Position numbers and translations under genes: made by a program
Assembly (NCBI GenBank): GCA_963702955.1
Contig: OY969774.1
Span: forward strand, 124,001 to 188,000
Direction of reading: 5' to 3'
DNA: 64,000 nucleotides
From: VRUE01 sp963702955
Lineage (GTDB): Bacteria > Actinomycetota > Thermoleophilia > Solirubrobacterales > 70-9
Shown: piece after piece, positions 1 through 9,348 of the stretch
Layout: each line of letters starts with the position of its first letter
Numbering within the stretch: position 1 is the stretch's first letter
The notes under the pieces: generated by a model
What the model saw: only the letters and a program-made list of their open reading frames with translations
Databases searched by the model: none
Told to the model about the DNA's origin: nothing

Positions 1-903
<903 letters not shown>

Positions 904-909
904 CCGCTC

Positions 910-1830
910 ATGGCTTCGCAGAAGGACGTCAAGAGCCGCATCGCGTCGATCAAGAACATCAACAAGATCACGCGGGCGATGGAGATGGTGGCCGCGGCGC
1001 GGCTGCGCCGCGCCGAGCAGCGGATCGAAGCGCTGCGACCCTACGCGCAGGGGATGCGCAAGCTGACCCGGCGCGCCGCCGAGCAGGCGGGCGGGGTTCC
1101 GCGGATCCCGGTGCTGGTCGAGCGCGAGGACGTGAAGCGGGTCGGCGTCGTCCTGATCACCGGCGACCGCGGACTGGCCGGCGCCTTCAACACGAACATC
1201 ATCCGCGACGGCCTGCGGCTGCAGGGAGAGCTGCGCGAGCGCGGCGCCGAGGCGGCGTTCTCGGCGGTCGGCCGCAAGGGCGTCTCGGCGCTGAGCTTCC
1301 GCAAACGCGAGGTCCGCACCTCCTACGTCGGCTTCACCGACCGGCCCGGCTTCGCCAACGCGCGCGAGATCGGCGAGGAGCTGACCGCCCGCTACGTCAA
1401 CGAGGAGCTGGACCGGGTCGAGCTGATCTACAACCGCTACGTCTCGCCGCTGACCCAGCACGTCTGGCGGCAGACGCTGCTGCCGCTGCAGCAGGCCGAG
1501 GTGCTCGGCGAGGGGGTCGAGGAGGAGGAAGCCGACGCCGAGGAGACCGAGATCGAGAAGGCGCACAGCCGGGCGCTCTGGGAGTACGAGCCGGAGGCCG
1601 AGGAGCTGCTCGCCCGCCTGATCCCGGAGTACGTGAACATCTCGGTCTACCGGGCGCTGCTCGAGTCCGCCGCCTCCGAGCTGGGGGCGCGGATGACCGC
1701 GATGCGCAACGCCGCCGAGAACGCGGAATCGATGATGGACGACCTGACCCTGGAGATGAACCGGGCCAGGCAGGCCGAGATCACGCAGGAGATCCTTGAG
1801 GTAGTCGCCGGCGCCGAGGCGCTGGGCTAG
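910..1830 (+). CDS. atpG: ATP synthase F1 subunit gamma
   Basis: The gamma subunit is the central rotor shaft of F1. The N-terminal helix (IKNINKITRAMEMVAAARL, about residues 14-32) and the C-terminal helix (MMDDLTLEMNRARQAEIT) are the two conserved coiled-coil halves. At 306 residues it is longer than the usual 285-290. The extra length is an acidic insert (GEGVEEEEADAEE, about residues 198-210) in the globular domain; similar inserts occur in some actinobacterial gamma subunits. ATG at 910 follows the atpA stop by 6 bases. Confidence 0.97.
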   Translation: MASQKDVKSRIASIKNINKITRAMEMVAAARLRRAEQRIEALRPYAQGMRKLTRRAAEQAGGVPRIPVLVEREDVKRVGVVLITGDRGLAGAFNTNIIRDGLRLQGELRERGAEAAFSAVGRKGVSALSFRKREVRTSYVGFTDRPGFANAREIGEELTARYVNEELDRVELIYNRYVSPLTQHVWRQTLLPLQQAEVLGEGVEEEEADAEETEIEKAHSRALWEYEPEAEELLARLIPEYVNISVYRALLESAASELGARMTAMRNAAENAESMMDDLTLEMNRARQAEITQEILEVVAGAEALG

Positions 1831-1853
1831 GCCCAAAACGAGAAAAGGAACCA

Positions 1854-3284
1854 ATGGCTGAGAGCAACAACGGAACGAATGTGGGGCGGGTCGAGCAGGT
1901 GACCGGCGTCGTCGTCGACGCCGTCTTCCCCGAGAAGCTGCCGGGGATCTACTCGGCGGTGAAGATCGAGATGGCCGGCGACGAGGACCGCGAGGCGACC
2001 GAGCTGGTCTGCGAGGTGCAGCAGCACCTCGGCGACGACCGGGTCCGCACGGTGGCGATGGACGCGACCGACGGCCTGCAGCGCGGCGACCGGGTGATCG
2101 ACACCGGCGGGCCGATCACCGTCCCGGTCGGCGAGCAGACCCTGGGCCGGATCTTCAACCTGCTCGGCGAGCCGATCGACCTCGGCGAGCCGATCGGCGA
2201 CGTGGAGCGCTGGCCGATCCACCGCCCGGCGCCCAACGCCGCCGAACTGACCCCGACCCAGGAGATCCTCGAGACCGGGATCAAGGTGATCGACCTGCTC
2301 GCCCCCTACGCCAAGGGCGGCAAGGTCGGGCTGTTCGGCGGCGCCGGGGTCGGCAAGACGGTGCTGATCCAGGAGCTGATCCGCAACATCTCCGAGGAGC
2401 ACGAGGGGCTCTCGGCCTTCTGCGGCGTCGGCGAGCGCTCGCGCGAGGGCAACGACCTCTGGCGGGAGATGAAAGAGTCGGGCGTGATCGACAAAACGAT
2501 GCTCGTCTTCGGCCAGATGAACGAGCCGCCCGGCGCCCGCCTGCGGGTCGCGCTCTCGGGCCTGACGATGGCCGAATACTTCCGCGAGCAGGGCGGGCAG
2601 GACGTGCTCCTGTTCATCGACAACATCTTCCGCTTCGTCCAGGCGGGCTCGGAGGTCTCGGCGCTGCTCGGTCGGATGCCCTCGGCGGTCGGCTACCAGC
2701 CGACGCTGGAGACCGAGATGGGCGGCCTGCAGGAGCGGATCACCTCGACCGCGCGCGGCTCGGTGACCTCGGTGCAGGCGGTCTACGTGCCGGCCGACGA
2801 CTTCACCGACCCGGCGCCGGCCTCGGTGTTCGCCCACCTCAACGCGACCACGGCGCTCTCGCGGGCGATCTCCGAGAAAGGGATCTACCCGGCGGTCAAC
2901 CCACTCGACTCGAGCTCGACGATCCTCAAGCCGGACATCCTCGGCGAGGACCACTACCGCACGGCGACCCAGGTGCAGGAAGTGCTGCAGCGCTACAAGG
3001 AGCTGCAGGACATCATCGCCATCCTCGGCATCGACGAGCTCTCCGACGAGGACAAGCAGACGGTCTCCCGCGCCCGCAAGATCGAGCGCTTCCTTTCACA
3101 GCCGTTCTTCGTCGCCGAACAGTTCACCGGCCGCAGCGGCGAGTACGTGCCGGTGGCGGAGACGGTGCGCGGCTTCCGCGAGATCCTCGACGGCGAGCAC
3201 GACGAGCTGCCCGAGGGCGCCTTCTACATGAAGGGCGGCATCGACCAGGTGACCGCCGACTCGGCCGCGGCGGCCGCGGCCTAG
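1854..3284 (+). CDS. atpD: ATP synthase F1 subunit beta
   Basis: Catalytic subunit of F1. The P-loop GGAGVGKT lies near residue 162, the Walker B strand LLFIDNIFRF near 252, and the segment ALLGRMPSAVGYQPTL follows. Length (476 residues) is normal. ATG at 1854 is preceded by aaaagga as ribosome binding site. The C-terminus ends in an alanine tail. It lies 23 bases after atpG and 7 bases before atpC. Confidence 0.98.
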   Translation: MAESNNGTNVGRVEQVTGVVVDAVFPEKLPGIYSAVKIEMAGDEDREATELVCEVQQHLGDDRVRTVAMDATDGLQRGDRVIDTGGPITVPVGEQTLGRIFNLLGEPIDLGEPIGDVERWPIHRPAPNAAELTPTQEILETGIKVIDLLAPYAKGGKVGLFGGAGVGKTVLIQELIRNISEEHEGLSAFCGVGERSREGNDLWREMKESGVIDKTMLVFGQMNEPPGARLRVALSGLTMAEYFREQGGQDVLLFIDNIFRFVQAGSEVSALLGRMPSAVGYQPTLETEMGGLQERITSTARGSVTSVQAVYVPADDFTDPAPASVFAHLNATTALSRAISEKGIYPAVNPLDSSSTILKPDILGEDHYRTATQVQEVLQRYKELQDIIAILGIDELSDEDKQTVSRARKIERFLSQPFFVAEQFTGRSGEYVPVAETVRGFREILDGEHDELPEGAFYMKGGIDQVTADSAAAAAA

Positions 3285-3291
3285 GAGCCTG

Positions 3292-3705
3292 GTGGCCGGC
3301 GAGCACAGCTTCGAGGTCGAGATCCTCACCCCCGAGGGCGAGGTCTTCGGCGGCGAGGTGCGCCGGCTCTCGACCCGGACCGCGGCCGGCGAGGTCGGCA
3401 TCCTCGCCAATCACGCGCCGCTGCTGGCCGAACTGCGCCCGACCGAGCTGCGGCTGCAGGTCGGCGAGGCGGAGACGGTGCGCTACGCGCAGGCGCACGG
3501 CTGGCTGCAGGTGTTCGGCAACCACGCGCGGGTGCTGGTCGAGGAGGCGGTCGTGCCCGATGAGCTCGACACGGCCACTCTGAAAGAGCAGCTTGCCGAT
3601 GCCGAGCGGCGCTTCGGCGAGGCCGAGAAGGGCAGCGGCGAGTGGACGCGGGCGCGAAAAGACCGCGACCGGGCCGAAGCGTTCCTGGCGATCGCGCAGG
3701 GGTGA
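3292..3705 (+). CDS. atpC: ATP synthase subunit epsilon
   Basis: The epsilon subunit of the central stalk, 137 residues. The N-terminal beta-sandwich contains the family pattern EILTPEGEVF followed by GEVGILANHAPLLAEL. A C-terminal two-helix part is rich in Ala, Glu and Arg. The start is GTG at 3292, with ggagcc just upstream, only 7 bases after the atpD stop. It is the last gene of the atp operon. Confidence 0.95.
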   Translation: MAGEHSFEVEILTPEGEVFGGEVRRLSTRTAAGEVGILANHAPLLAELRPTELRLQVGEAETVRYAQAHGWLQVFGNHARVLVEEAVVPDELDTATLKEQLADAERRFGEAEKGSGEWTRARKDRDRAEAFLAIAQG

Positions 3706-3777
3706 GGGAGACGAGCCGATGCGCCTCTGCGGGAATTGATGTCGCACGCGCTTCGCGCTTAGCGACGAATCTCGAGC

Positions 3778-3817
3778 GACGGACCGGCGAGGGAAGGGAC
3801 GGACCGGCGAGGGAAGG
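3778..3817. repeat. Perfect 20-bp tandem duplication
   Basis: The unit gacggaccggcgagggaagg occurs twice head-to-tail between atpC and the M20 peptidase gene. No function is apparent. It abuts the palindromic element at 3813-3848. Confidence 0.9.
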
Positions 3818-3848
3818 ATTTGGGGTACGCCAGTACCCCAAATGCTTC
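3813..3848. repeat. Dispersed palindromic repeat family A, copy 1
   Basis: Imperfect palindrome with arms gaaggatttggggtac and gtaccccaaatgcttc (15 of 16 positions pair) around a 4-base loop. It lies downstream of atpC. Related hairpins with a TGAAGGNTT-GGGG arm lie at 41361-41398 and 54224-54263, also directly after genes. It could act as a terminator or a REP-like element; there is no clear T-run. Confidence 0.7.
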
Positions 3849-3873
3849 CGCGAAGCTTGCGAGGGGGCTTCGG

Positions 3874-4962
3874 ATGAGTGAGGAGCTGGTGGCGCTTGCT
3901 ACGCGGCTGATCGGGTATGACACCTCCGATGCGGAGGGGGTTCGGGAAGCTGCTGGGTTCGTGAAGGGGTGGCTGGAGGCGCGGGGGATCGATGCTTTGC
4001 GGGAGGAGGTGCGGGGGCTGCCGGTGCTGCGGGCCGAGGTCGGCCCGGCGGGGGCACCGACTGTCGTCTTGCACGGTCATTTGGACGTGGTGCCCGGGCT
4101 GCCGGGGCAGTTCGAGCCTCGGATCGAGGGGGATCGGCTGTACGGGCGCGGCGCCTATGACATGAAGGGCGGGCTGGCGGCGATGCTGCTGAGCGCCGCC
4201 GGGATGCGCGACCAGGAGCGGGTGCGGGTACGGCTGGGGATCGTCGGCGACGAGGAGTCCGAGGAGGAGGCCGAACGCGGCAGCGACCATCTGGTCGACA
4301 GCGGCTTCCTCGGCGACTTCGCGATCACCGGCGAGCCGACCGACCTGCAGATCGGCGTCGAGGCGAAGGGGGTGCTGGCGCTGCGGCTCGAGGTGAGCGG
4401 CGTCGCCGCCCACGGGGCGACGCCGTGGCTGGGCGACAACGCGGTGTTGAAGGCGCACGACGTTTTCCGCAGTATCGAGTCGCTACCGTTCGCAAGGCAC
4501 AGCTCGGAGCTGTTCGACCGCCCCTCGATCAATCTCGGCCGGATCCTGGGCGGCGATGCGCTCAACAAGGTGCCCGACCGATGCGCGATCGACGTCAACA
4601 TCCGCTACCTGCCCGACCAGGATCCTGCCGCCGTGCTGGAGCAGGTCCGCGGTCTGCCCGACGCCGAGGTGACGCCGCTGTTCACGCGGCCGCCGGCGGT
4701 CGTCGACCGCGAATCGCCCTTCGTGCTCGGCCTGCGGGAGGCCGTCTCCGCCCACCACGACGGCGAGCCGATGAGCGTCGGGCGCGACGGCGCCTCCGAC
4801 GCGGTCTCCTTCCTGCGGGCGGGTGTGCCGGCGGTCGAGTTCGGCCCGACCGGGGAAGGCCATCACGGACCGCGGGAGTGGGTCTCGGTCAACTCGCTGG
4901 AGACCTACCGGCAGACGCTCGACTCCTTCCTACTGGCGCTCCCCGACCGCCTCGCCGGTTGA
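3874..4962 (+). CDS. M20-family metallopeptidase (ArgE/DapE/Acy1 type)
   Basis: Zinc-dependent amidohydrolase of the family that includes acetylornithine deacetylase and succinyl-diaminopimelate desuccinylase. Metal-binding motifs are HGHLDVVPG (near residue 68), GRGAYDMKGG (near 91) and GDEESEEEAERG with the catalytic Glu pair. The dimerisation domain follows, and a late HHGPREWV supplies the last metal His. I chose ATG at 3874 because the frame upstream runs into the palindromic repeat; this gives 362 residues, normal for the family. The exact substrate cannot be read from the sequence, and no arg or dap gene is adjacent. Confidence 0.88.
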   Translation: MSEELVALATRLIGYDTSDAEGVREAAGFVKGWLEARGIDALREEVRGLPVLRAEVGPAGAPTVVLHGHLDVVPGLPGQFEPRIEGDRLYGRGAYDMKGGLAAMLLSAAGMRDQERVRVRLGIVGDEESEEEAERGSDHLVDSGFLGDFAITGEPTDLQIGVEAKGVLALRLEVSGVAAHGATPWLGDNAVLKAHDVFRSIESLPFARHSSELFDRPSINLGRILGGDALNKVPDRCAIDVNIRYLPDQDPAAVLEQVRGLPDAEVTPLFTRPPAVVDRESPFVLGLREAVSAHHDGEPMSVGRDGASDAVSFLRAGVPAVEFGPTGEGHHGPREWVSVNSLETYRQTLDSFLLALPDRLAG

Positions 4963-4972
4963 GCCGAGCGCG

Positions 4973-6589
4973 ATGATCGAGCCCGTCTTCCAGAAGCCGC
5001 CGCCCTCGGGCGACCACGAGCCGCCGCCGAAGCGCAAGCGCTACTGGTGGCGCTTCACGCTCGCCTCGGTGCTGATCGTCAGCGTCACCGCGGCGGCGAC
5101 GGCGGCCAGCATCCTCCTCTACATCGGCAGCATCGCCCACGCCCTCTCGCACAACAACAGGCTGGAGAGCAAGGTCGAGCGCTACCTCGCCCAGACCCAC
5201 GGCGGCGAACCGGAGAACATCCTCATCCTCGGCTCCGACAAACGGGCCAGCCTGCCCGGCGACCCCGGGCGCTCCGACACGACGATCCTGCTGCGCCTCG
5301 ACCCCGACCGCAACGCGATCGCGGTGATGTCGATCCCGCGCGACCTGAAGGTCGAAATCCCCGGCTACGGGACGAACAAGTTCAACGCCGCCTACACCTT
5401 CGGCGGGCCGAAGCTGACCCTGCAGGTGGTCAAGGAACTGACCGGGCTGCGGATCAACCACGTCGTCAACGTCAACTTCCTCGGCTTCGTCCGCGCGGTC
5501 AACGCGATCAACTGCGTCTACGTTGACGTCAACCGCCGCTACTTCCACTCCAACGCCGGCCTGCCGGCCTCCGAACAGTATTCGGAAATCAACGTGCAGC
5601 CCGGCTACCAGCTTCTGTGCGGCAAAAAAGCTCTGCAGTACGTGCGCTACCGGCACACCGACACCGATCTCGTGCGGGCGGCGCGCCAGCAGGACTTCAT
5701 CAGCGACGCCCGCCAGCGGGTGCCGATCAAAGACCTCGTGCTCGGCCGCAACCAGCTGATCGACATCTTCACCGAATACACGACCTCGGACATCAGCGAC
5801 ACCGAAACGATGCTCGACGTGCTGAAACTGTTCGTCGCCTCCCGCAACGCGGCGATCAAAGAGGTGCATTTCCCCGCCGTGCTCGGCCCCAGCTACGTCT
5901 ACGCCTCGCACGGCGCGATCGAAGGGGCGGTCAACAAGTTCCTCGGGATCGAAGCGAGCGGCGGTCCGCTCAACTCCGAAGAAAGCGTCGCGCCCGGTGG
6001 CGGCAAGTCGAAGCGCAAGAAGCACGGGGGCGGCGCTCGGAAGAAGGAAAAGCCGCACATCAAGGCGCGGCCACCCGGCAACGACGGCCTCGTGCCGGCG
6101 CGGGAAGCGGGCGAACTCGAGGGCGAGTCGGCCGCCCGCAAGCTCAGCAGCGGCTTCCCGGTCTTCTACCCGACGCGGCTGCCGTCGGAAGCGAGCTTCG
6201 TCGAAAGCAATAGCTACGAACACATCCAGGACCCGCGCGTCTACCACCTCAAGGACCCCGGCGGGAAGCGCCACGCCGCCTACCGGATGGTCGCCGAGTT
6301 CGGCCCCTATTACGAAATCCACTACTTCGGACTGCAGGGGATCCAGGGCTGGCCGGACCCGCCGATCCTCGACAACCCGAGCGAAACGCGGACGATCAAC
6401 GGCCGCGAATACGAGTTCTTCGTCAACGGCGACCGCCTCTCGCAGGTCGCCTGGCACCGGGGCGAAAACAGCTACTGGGTGTCGAACGACCTGCTGAACA
6501 CGCTGACCAACGACCAGATGATCGGCATCGCCCGCTCCGCTAGCGTGACGATTCCGAAGAAGAAGCCGAAGAGCGGGAGGGCGAAGTGA
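4973..6589 (+). CDS. LytR-CpsA-Psr (LCP) family cell-wall glycopolymer ligase
   Basis: LCP proteins transfer undecaprenyl-linked glycopolymers onto peptidoglycan on the outer face of the membrane. A short Pro/Lys-rich cytoplasmic start is followed by one membrane segment (about residues 24-48), then the LCP domain: ENILILGSDKR, RSDTTILLRLD, MSIPRDLKVEIPG, NKFNAAYTFGG and ALQYVRYRHTD-DLVRAARQQ, containing the Arg and Asp residues typical of the pyrophosphate-binding site. A Lys-rich linker near 345-375 leads to a C-terminal domain I do not recognise. ATG 4973 is preferred over the upstream frame, giving 538 residues. Its stop overlaps the start of the UDP-glucose dehydrogenase gene by one base. 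Confidence 0.9.
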   Translation: MIEPVFQKPPPSGDHEPPPKRKRYWWRFTLASVLIVSVTAAATAASILLYIGSIAHALSHNNRLESKVERYLAQTHGGEPENILILGSDKRASLPGDPGRSDTTILLRLDPDRNAIAVMSIPRDLKVEIPGYGTNKFNAAYTFGGPKLTLQVVKELTGLRINHVVNVNFLGFVRAVNAINCVYVDVNRRYFHSNAGLPASEQYSEINVQPGYQLLCGKKALQYVRYRHTDTDLVRAARQQDFISDARQRVPIKDLVLGRNQLIDIFTEYTTSDISDTETMLDVLKLFVASRNAAIKEVHFPAVLGPSYVYASHGAIEGAVNKFLGIEASGGPLNSEESVAPGGGKSKRKKHGGGARKKEKPHIKARPPGNDGLVPAREAGELEGESAARKLSSGFPVFYPTRLPSEASFVESNSYEHIQDPRVYHLKDPGGKRHAAYRMVAEFGPYYEIHYFGLQGIQGWPDPPILDNPSETRTINGREYEFFVNGDRLSQVAWHRGENSYWVSNDLLNTLTNDQMIGIARSASVTIPKKKPKSGRAK

Positions 6590-9345
6590 TGAGCGAGAGC
6601 AGGGAGCCGATCGGCGTCGTCGGCGTCGGCTGGGTCGGCCTGGTCACGGCAGCCTGCTTCGCCGAGCTCGGCCACCGCGTCGTCGCGCGCGACATCGTCG
6701 CCGAGAAGGTCGAGGCGCTCGCGCGCGGCGAGACGACGTTCCACGAGCCCGGCCTGGGCGAGCTGCTCGCCCGCAACGCCGAGCGGCTCAGCTTCACCAC
6801 CGAGATGGGCGAGCTGCTGGACGCGGCCCGGTTGCTGTTCGTCTGCGTCAACACGCCGCCGACCCGTTCTGGCGACGCCGACCTCTCGCGGGTGCGCTCG
6901 GTGGTCGAGGAGCTGCGCGACGGCGACGACCATGTGCTGATCATGAAGAGCACCGTCCCGGCGGGCACCGGCACGGCGATCCGCCGCGACCTGCCGGGCG
7001 TCGCCTACGTCTCCTGCCCCGAGTTCCTCAAGGAGGGCTCGGCGGTCGAGGACTTCATGCACCCCGACCGGGTGGTGGTCGGCGCCGACGCCGCCGACGA
7101 GGCGGCCGCCGACGCGGTCGCCGCCATCTACGAGCCGCTCGGGGGCGACATCGTCCGCACCGACGTCGCCAGCGCCGAGATGATCAAGCTCGCCTCCAAC
7201 GCCTTTCTGGCGACGAAGATCTCCTTCGTCAACGAGATCGCCAACGTCTGCGAGGAGGTCGGTGCCGATGTCTCCGAGGTCGCTCGTGGGATGGGCCTCG
7301 ACCAGCGCATCGGCCCCTCGTTCCTGCGAGCCGGGATCGGCTATGGGGGATCCTGCTTCAACGGAGGAGAGACCTTGCTTGTGCGTCACCGGGGCGTCGC
7401 AAGGCTCGTCTCGTTGGAACGGCTGTGGGAGCTTGTCGGTGGGGACGAGGCCGCCGACGACGGCGAGGCGATCTCCCCACAGGATCTGTTCGCCTGGTCA
7501 TGGGTCCCCGGAGAGGAGAAGCCAGAGTGGATGCTGGTTTCGCTGCTGACCAAACGCGACTATGACGGCGAGATGGTCGAGATTCGAACGAAGATGGGAC
7601 GTCGGGTTATCGTCACCGCCGATCACCCGATGGTTGTCGGAGATGGGACCGATGACGAGGTTCTCACCACTGTCCGCGCCGAGGATGTCACGTCGGCGGA
7701 CTGGCTTCCGCTGGCATCCGGTGCCGGCGATGGCTTCGCCCCTGGGGTCTACTCGACGATTGGCGCAATCGAAGGCAGTATCGCGGCGGACGAGGTGATC
7801 GTCCGTCCCGAGCGAAGGGAGATAGAGGCTCTCCGCAATCGACCGGTTGGGGAGAGGACGTCGATCCTCGACCACCCGCGGGGCCAGGCTTCGCGGATGG
7901 GAGATATCGCTCGCAGGGGCGCCTTGCGGATGAACGAGGCCGCGGCGGCGGACATGGATTTCCGCGGAGCGATGCTCGGCACCGCACGCAACGGGACCTA
8001 CGTGCCCGAGCGCCTGGAACTCAGCGACGACTTCTGGAGAGTTGTCGGCCTATACATCGCTGAGGGTCACGTGGGTCGGGATCGGGGACGGAACGGCGCC
8101 CTGCGAGAGCGGATCCAGTGGTCGTTCCATCCTTGTGACGAGGAGCATCTGGTTTGCGAGGTAGTCGACTACTGGAACAGCCAGGGCGTGAAAGCGCGGA
8201 TTCACAGCGCCGCGACTGCGCGCTGCGTGTGGATCTCCTCTCGCATTCTCGCCGCCTGGTGGACGGAGACCCTTGGACTCGGCCGCAACAGCTACCGACA
8301 GCGCTTGCCCGAGATGATCTGGGAGCAGACGGCGGCGAGCAAGTGGGCGCTCCTCTCGGGGCTCTGGGAGGGGGATGGCTCCTGGTCTCTAATCGACGGA
8401 GGACCGAGCGTAACGCTCGACTTCGGCACGATCAGCGACGAGCTCGGGGATGGTGTCGCCCGGTTGCTAGGCGACCTTGGGATTGTTCCCTCCTGGCGCC
8501 GTGGGCGGACTCAAAAGTTGACGAAGGAGACTCACTGGCTCAAGGTGAGCGGTGCGGATCAGATCGAAAGAGCGATAGCGCTAGTTCCGCAATCGCAGCG
8601 GCAGACGGTGCTGGACACGATCCGCGAGCAGAGCAAGCGCATCGCCCCCAGCGGCTATCGGCGATTTGGCGATGCATCGGCGGCTTGGGTGCGGGTCGCG
8701 CAAACTTCTAAGCGTGAGTTCCGGGGCCCGGTTTACTCGCTCGAGGTCCCCGGTTCGAACACGGTTGCGGTGAGCGGTGGCTTGATTGCTCACAACTGCT
8801 TCCCGAAGGATGTCAGCGCGCTGAAGATGCTCGCCGGCAACACGGGCTACCACTTCCAGTTGTTGAACGCGGTGATCGAGGTCAACGAGCTGCAGAAGCG
8901 GCGGGTGGTGCAGAAGCTGCTCGGCCGACTGGGGACGCTGGTCGGCCGCAGGGTGGCGCTGCTCGGCCTCGCCTTCAAGCCCGATACCGACGACATGCGG
9001 GAAGCATCGAGCCTGGTCTTGGCGGCGCGGTTGCAGGGCGAGGGGGCGGAGGTGGTCGCCTATGACCCGGTTGCCGCCGAGGCCGCCGGCGAGCTGCTCG
9101 ACTCGGTCGAGCTGGCCGGCTCGGCCCTGGAGGCGCTCGCGGGCGCCGACGCCGCGGTGCTGGTCACCGAGTGGAGGGAGTTCGCGGAGCTGGACTGGGC
9201 CGAGGCCGCGCAGCGGATGGCGCGCCCGCTGCTGGTCGACGGGCGCAACTTCCTCGACCCGGACGAGCTCCGCAAAGCAGGCTTCGAATACGAGGGGATC
9301 GGGCGAGCGGGCTCAGATACCCCCTCGCCGACGACCGCCGACTGA
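6589..9345 (+). CDS. ugd: UDP-glucose 6-dehydrogenase with in-frame intein
   Basis: Oxidises UDP-glucose to UDP-glucuronate using NAD. The extein (about 437 residues after splicing) has the N-terminal Rossmann motif GVGWVG, the central helix with EMIKLASNAFLATKISFVNE, and the C-terminal UDP-binding domain (LLGLAFKPDTDDMREAS). The active-site motif GGSCFPKD is split: the frame reads GYGGS, then a 481-residue intein, then CFPKD. Splicing should rebuild GYGGSCFPKD, so activity depends on the intein. ATG 6589 overlaps the LCP stop (TGATG); a GTG at 6586 is also possible. The operon context with sugar nucleotidyltransferases supports a role in envelope polysaccharide precursor supply. Confidence 0.95.
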   Translation: MSESREPIGVVGVGWVGLVTAACFAELGHRVVARDIVAEKVEALARGETTFHEPGLGELLARNAERLSFTTEMGELLDAARLLFVCVNTPPTRSGDADLSRVRSVVEELRDGDDHVLIMKSTVPAGTGTAIRRDLPGVAYVSCPEFLKEGSAVEDFMHPDRVVVGADAADEAAADAVAAIYEPLGGDIVRTDVASAEMIKLASNAFLATKISFVNEIANVCEEVGADVSEVARGMGLDQRIGPSFLRAGIGYGGSCFNGGETLLVRHRGVARLVSLERLWELVGGDEAADDGEAISPQDLFAWSWVPGEEKPEWMLVSLLTKRDYDGEMVEIRTKMGRRVIVTADHPMVVGDGTDDEVLTTVRAEDVTSADWLPLASGAGDGFAPGVYSTIGAIEGSIAADEVIVRPERREIEALRNRPVGERTSILDHPRGQASRMGDIARRGALRMNEAAAADMDFRGAMLGTARNGTYVPERLELSDDFWRVVGLYIAEGHVGRDRGRNGALRERIQWSFHPCDEEHLVCEVVDYWNSQGVKARIHSAATARCVWISSRILAAWWTETLGLGRNSYRQRLPEMIWEQTAASKWALLSGLWEGDGSWSLIDGGPSVTLDFGTISDELGDGVARLLGDLGIVPSWRRGRTQKLTKETHWLKVSGADQIERAIALVPQSQRQTVLDTIREQSKRIAPSGYRRFGDASAAWVRVAQTSKREFRGPVYSLEVPGSNTVAVSGGLIAHNCFPKDVSALKMLAGNTGYHFQLLNAVIEVNELQKRRVVQKLLGRLGTLVGRRVALLGLAFKPDTDDMREASSLVLAARLQGEGAEVVAYDPVAAEAAGELLDSVELAGSALEALAGADAAVLVTEWREFAELDWAEAAQRMARPLLVDGRNFLDPDELRKAGFEYEGIGRAGSDTPSPTTAD
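7354..8796 (+). mobile_element. Intein with LAGLIDADG homing endonuclease inside ugd
   Basis: A 481-codon self-splicing element. Block A is Cys1 with CFNGGETLLV; block B has TADHPMVV (Thr88, His91). Block F resembles VYSLEVPGSNTVAVSGG, and block G ends GLIAHN, immediately followed by the +1 Cys of the extein. Two LAGLIDADG-type motifs are visible: VVGLYIAEGH (residues 230-239, 8041-8070) and LLSGLWEGDG (about 333-342), so the homing endonuclease appears intact. Codon third positions look less GC-biased than in the flanking extein (codons such as gtt, tta, cta and ata), consistent with separate transfer. The boundaries are fixed by the extein motif and by Cys1/His-Asn. Confidence 0.95.
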
Positions 9346-9348
9346 GGC

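Noticed and set aside
4889..6457. Minus-strand open frame opposite the LCP gene
   Set aside because: Antisense shadow; composition is Val/Asp/Arg-rich without motifs, while the plus strand encodes a clear LCP protein.
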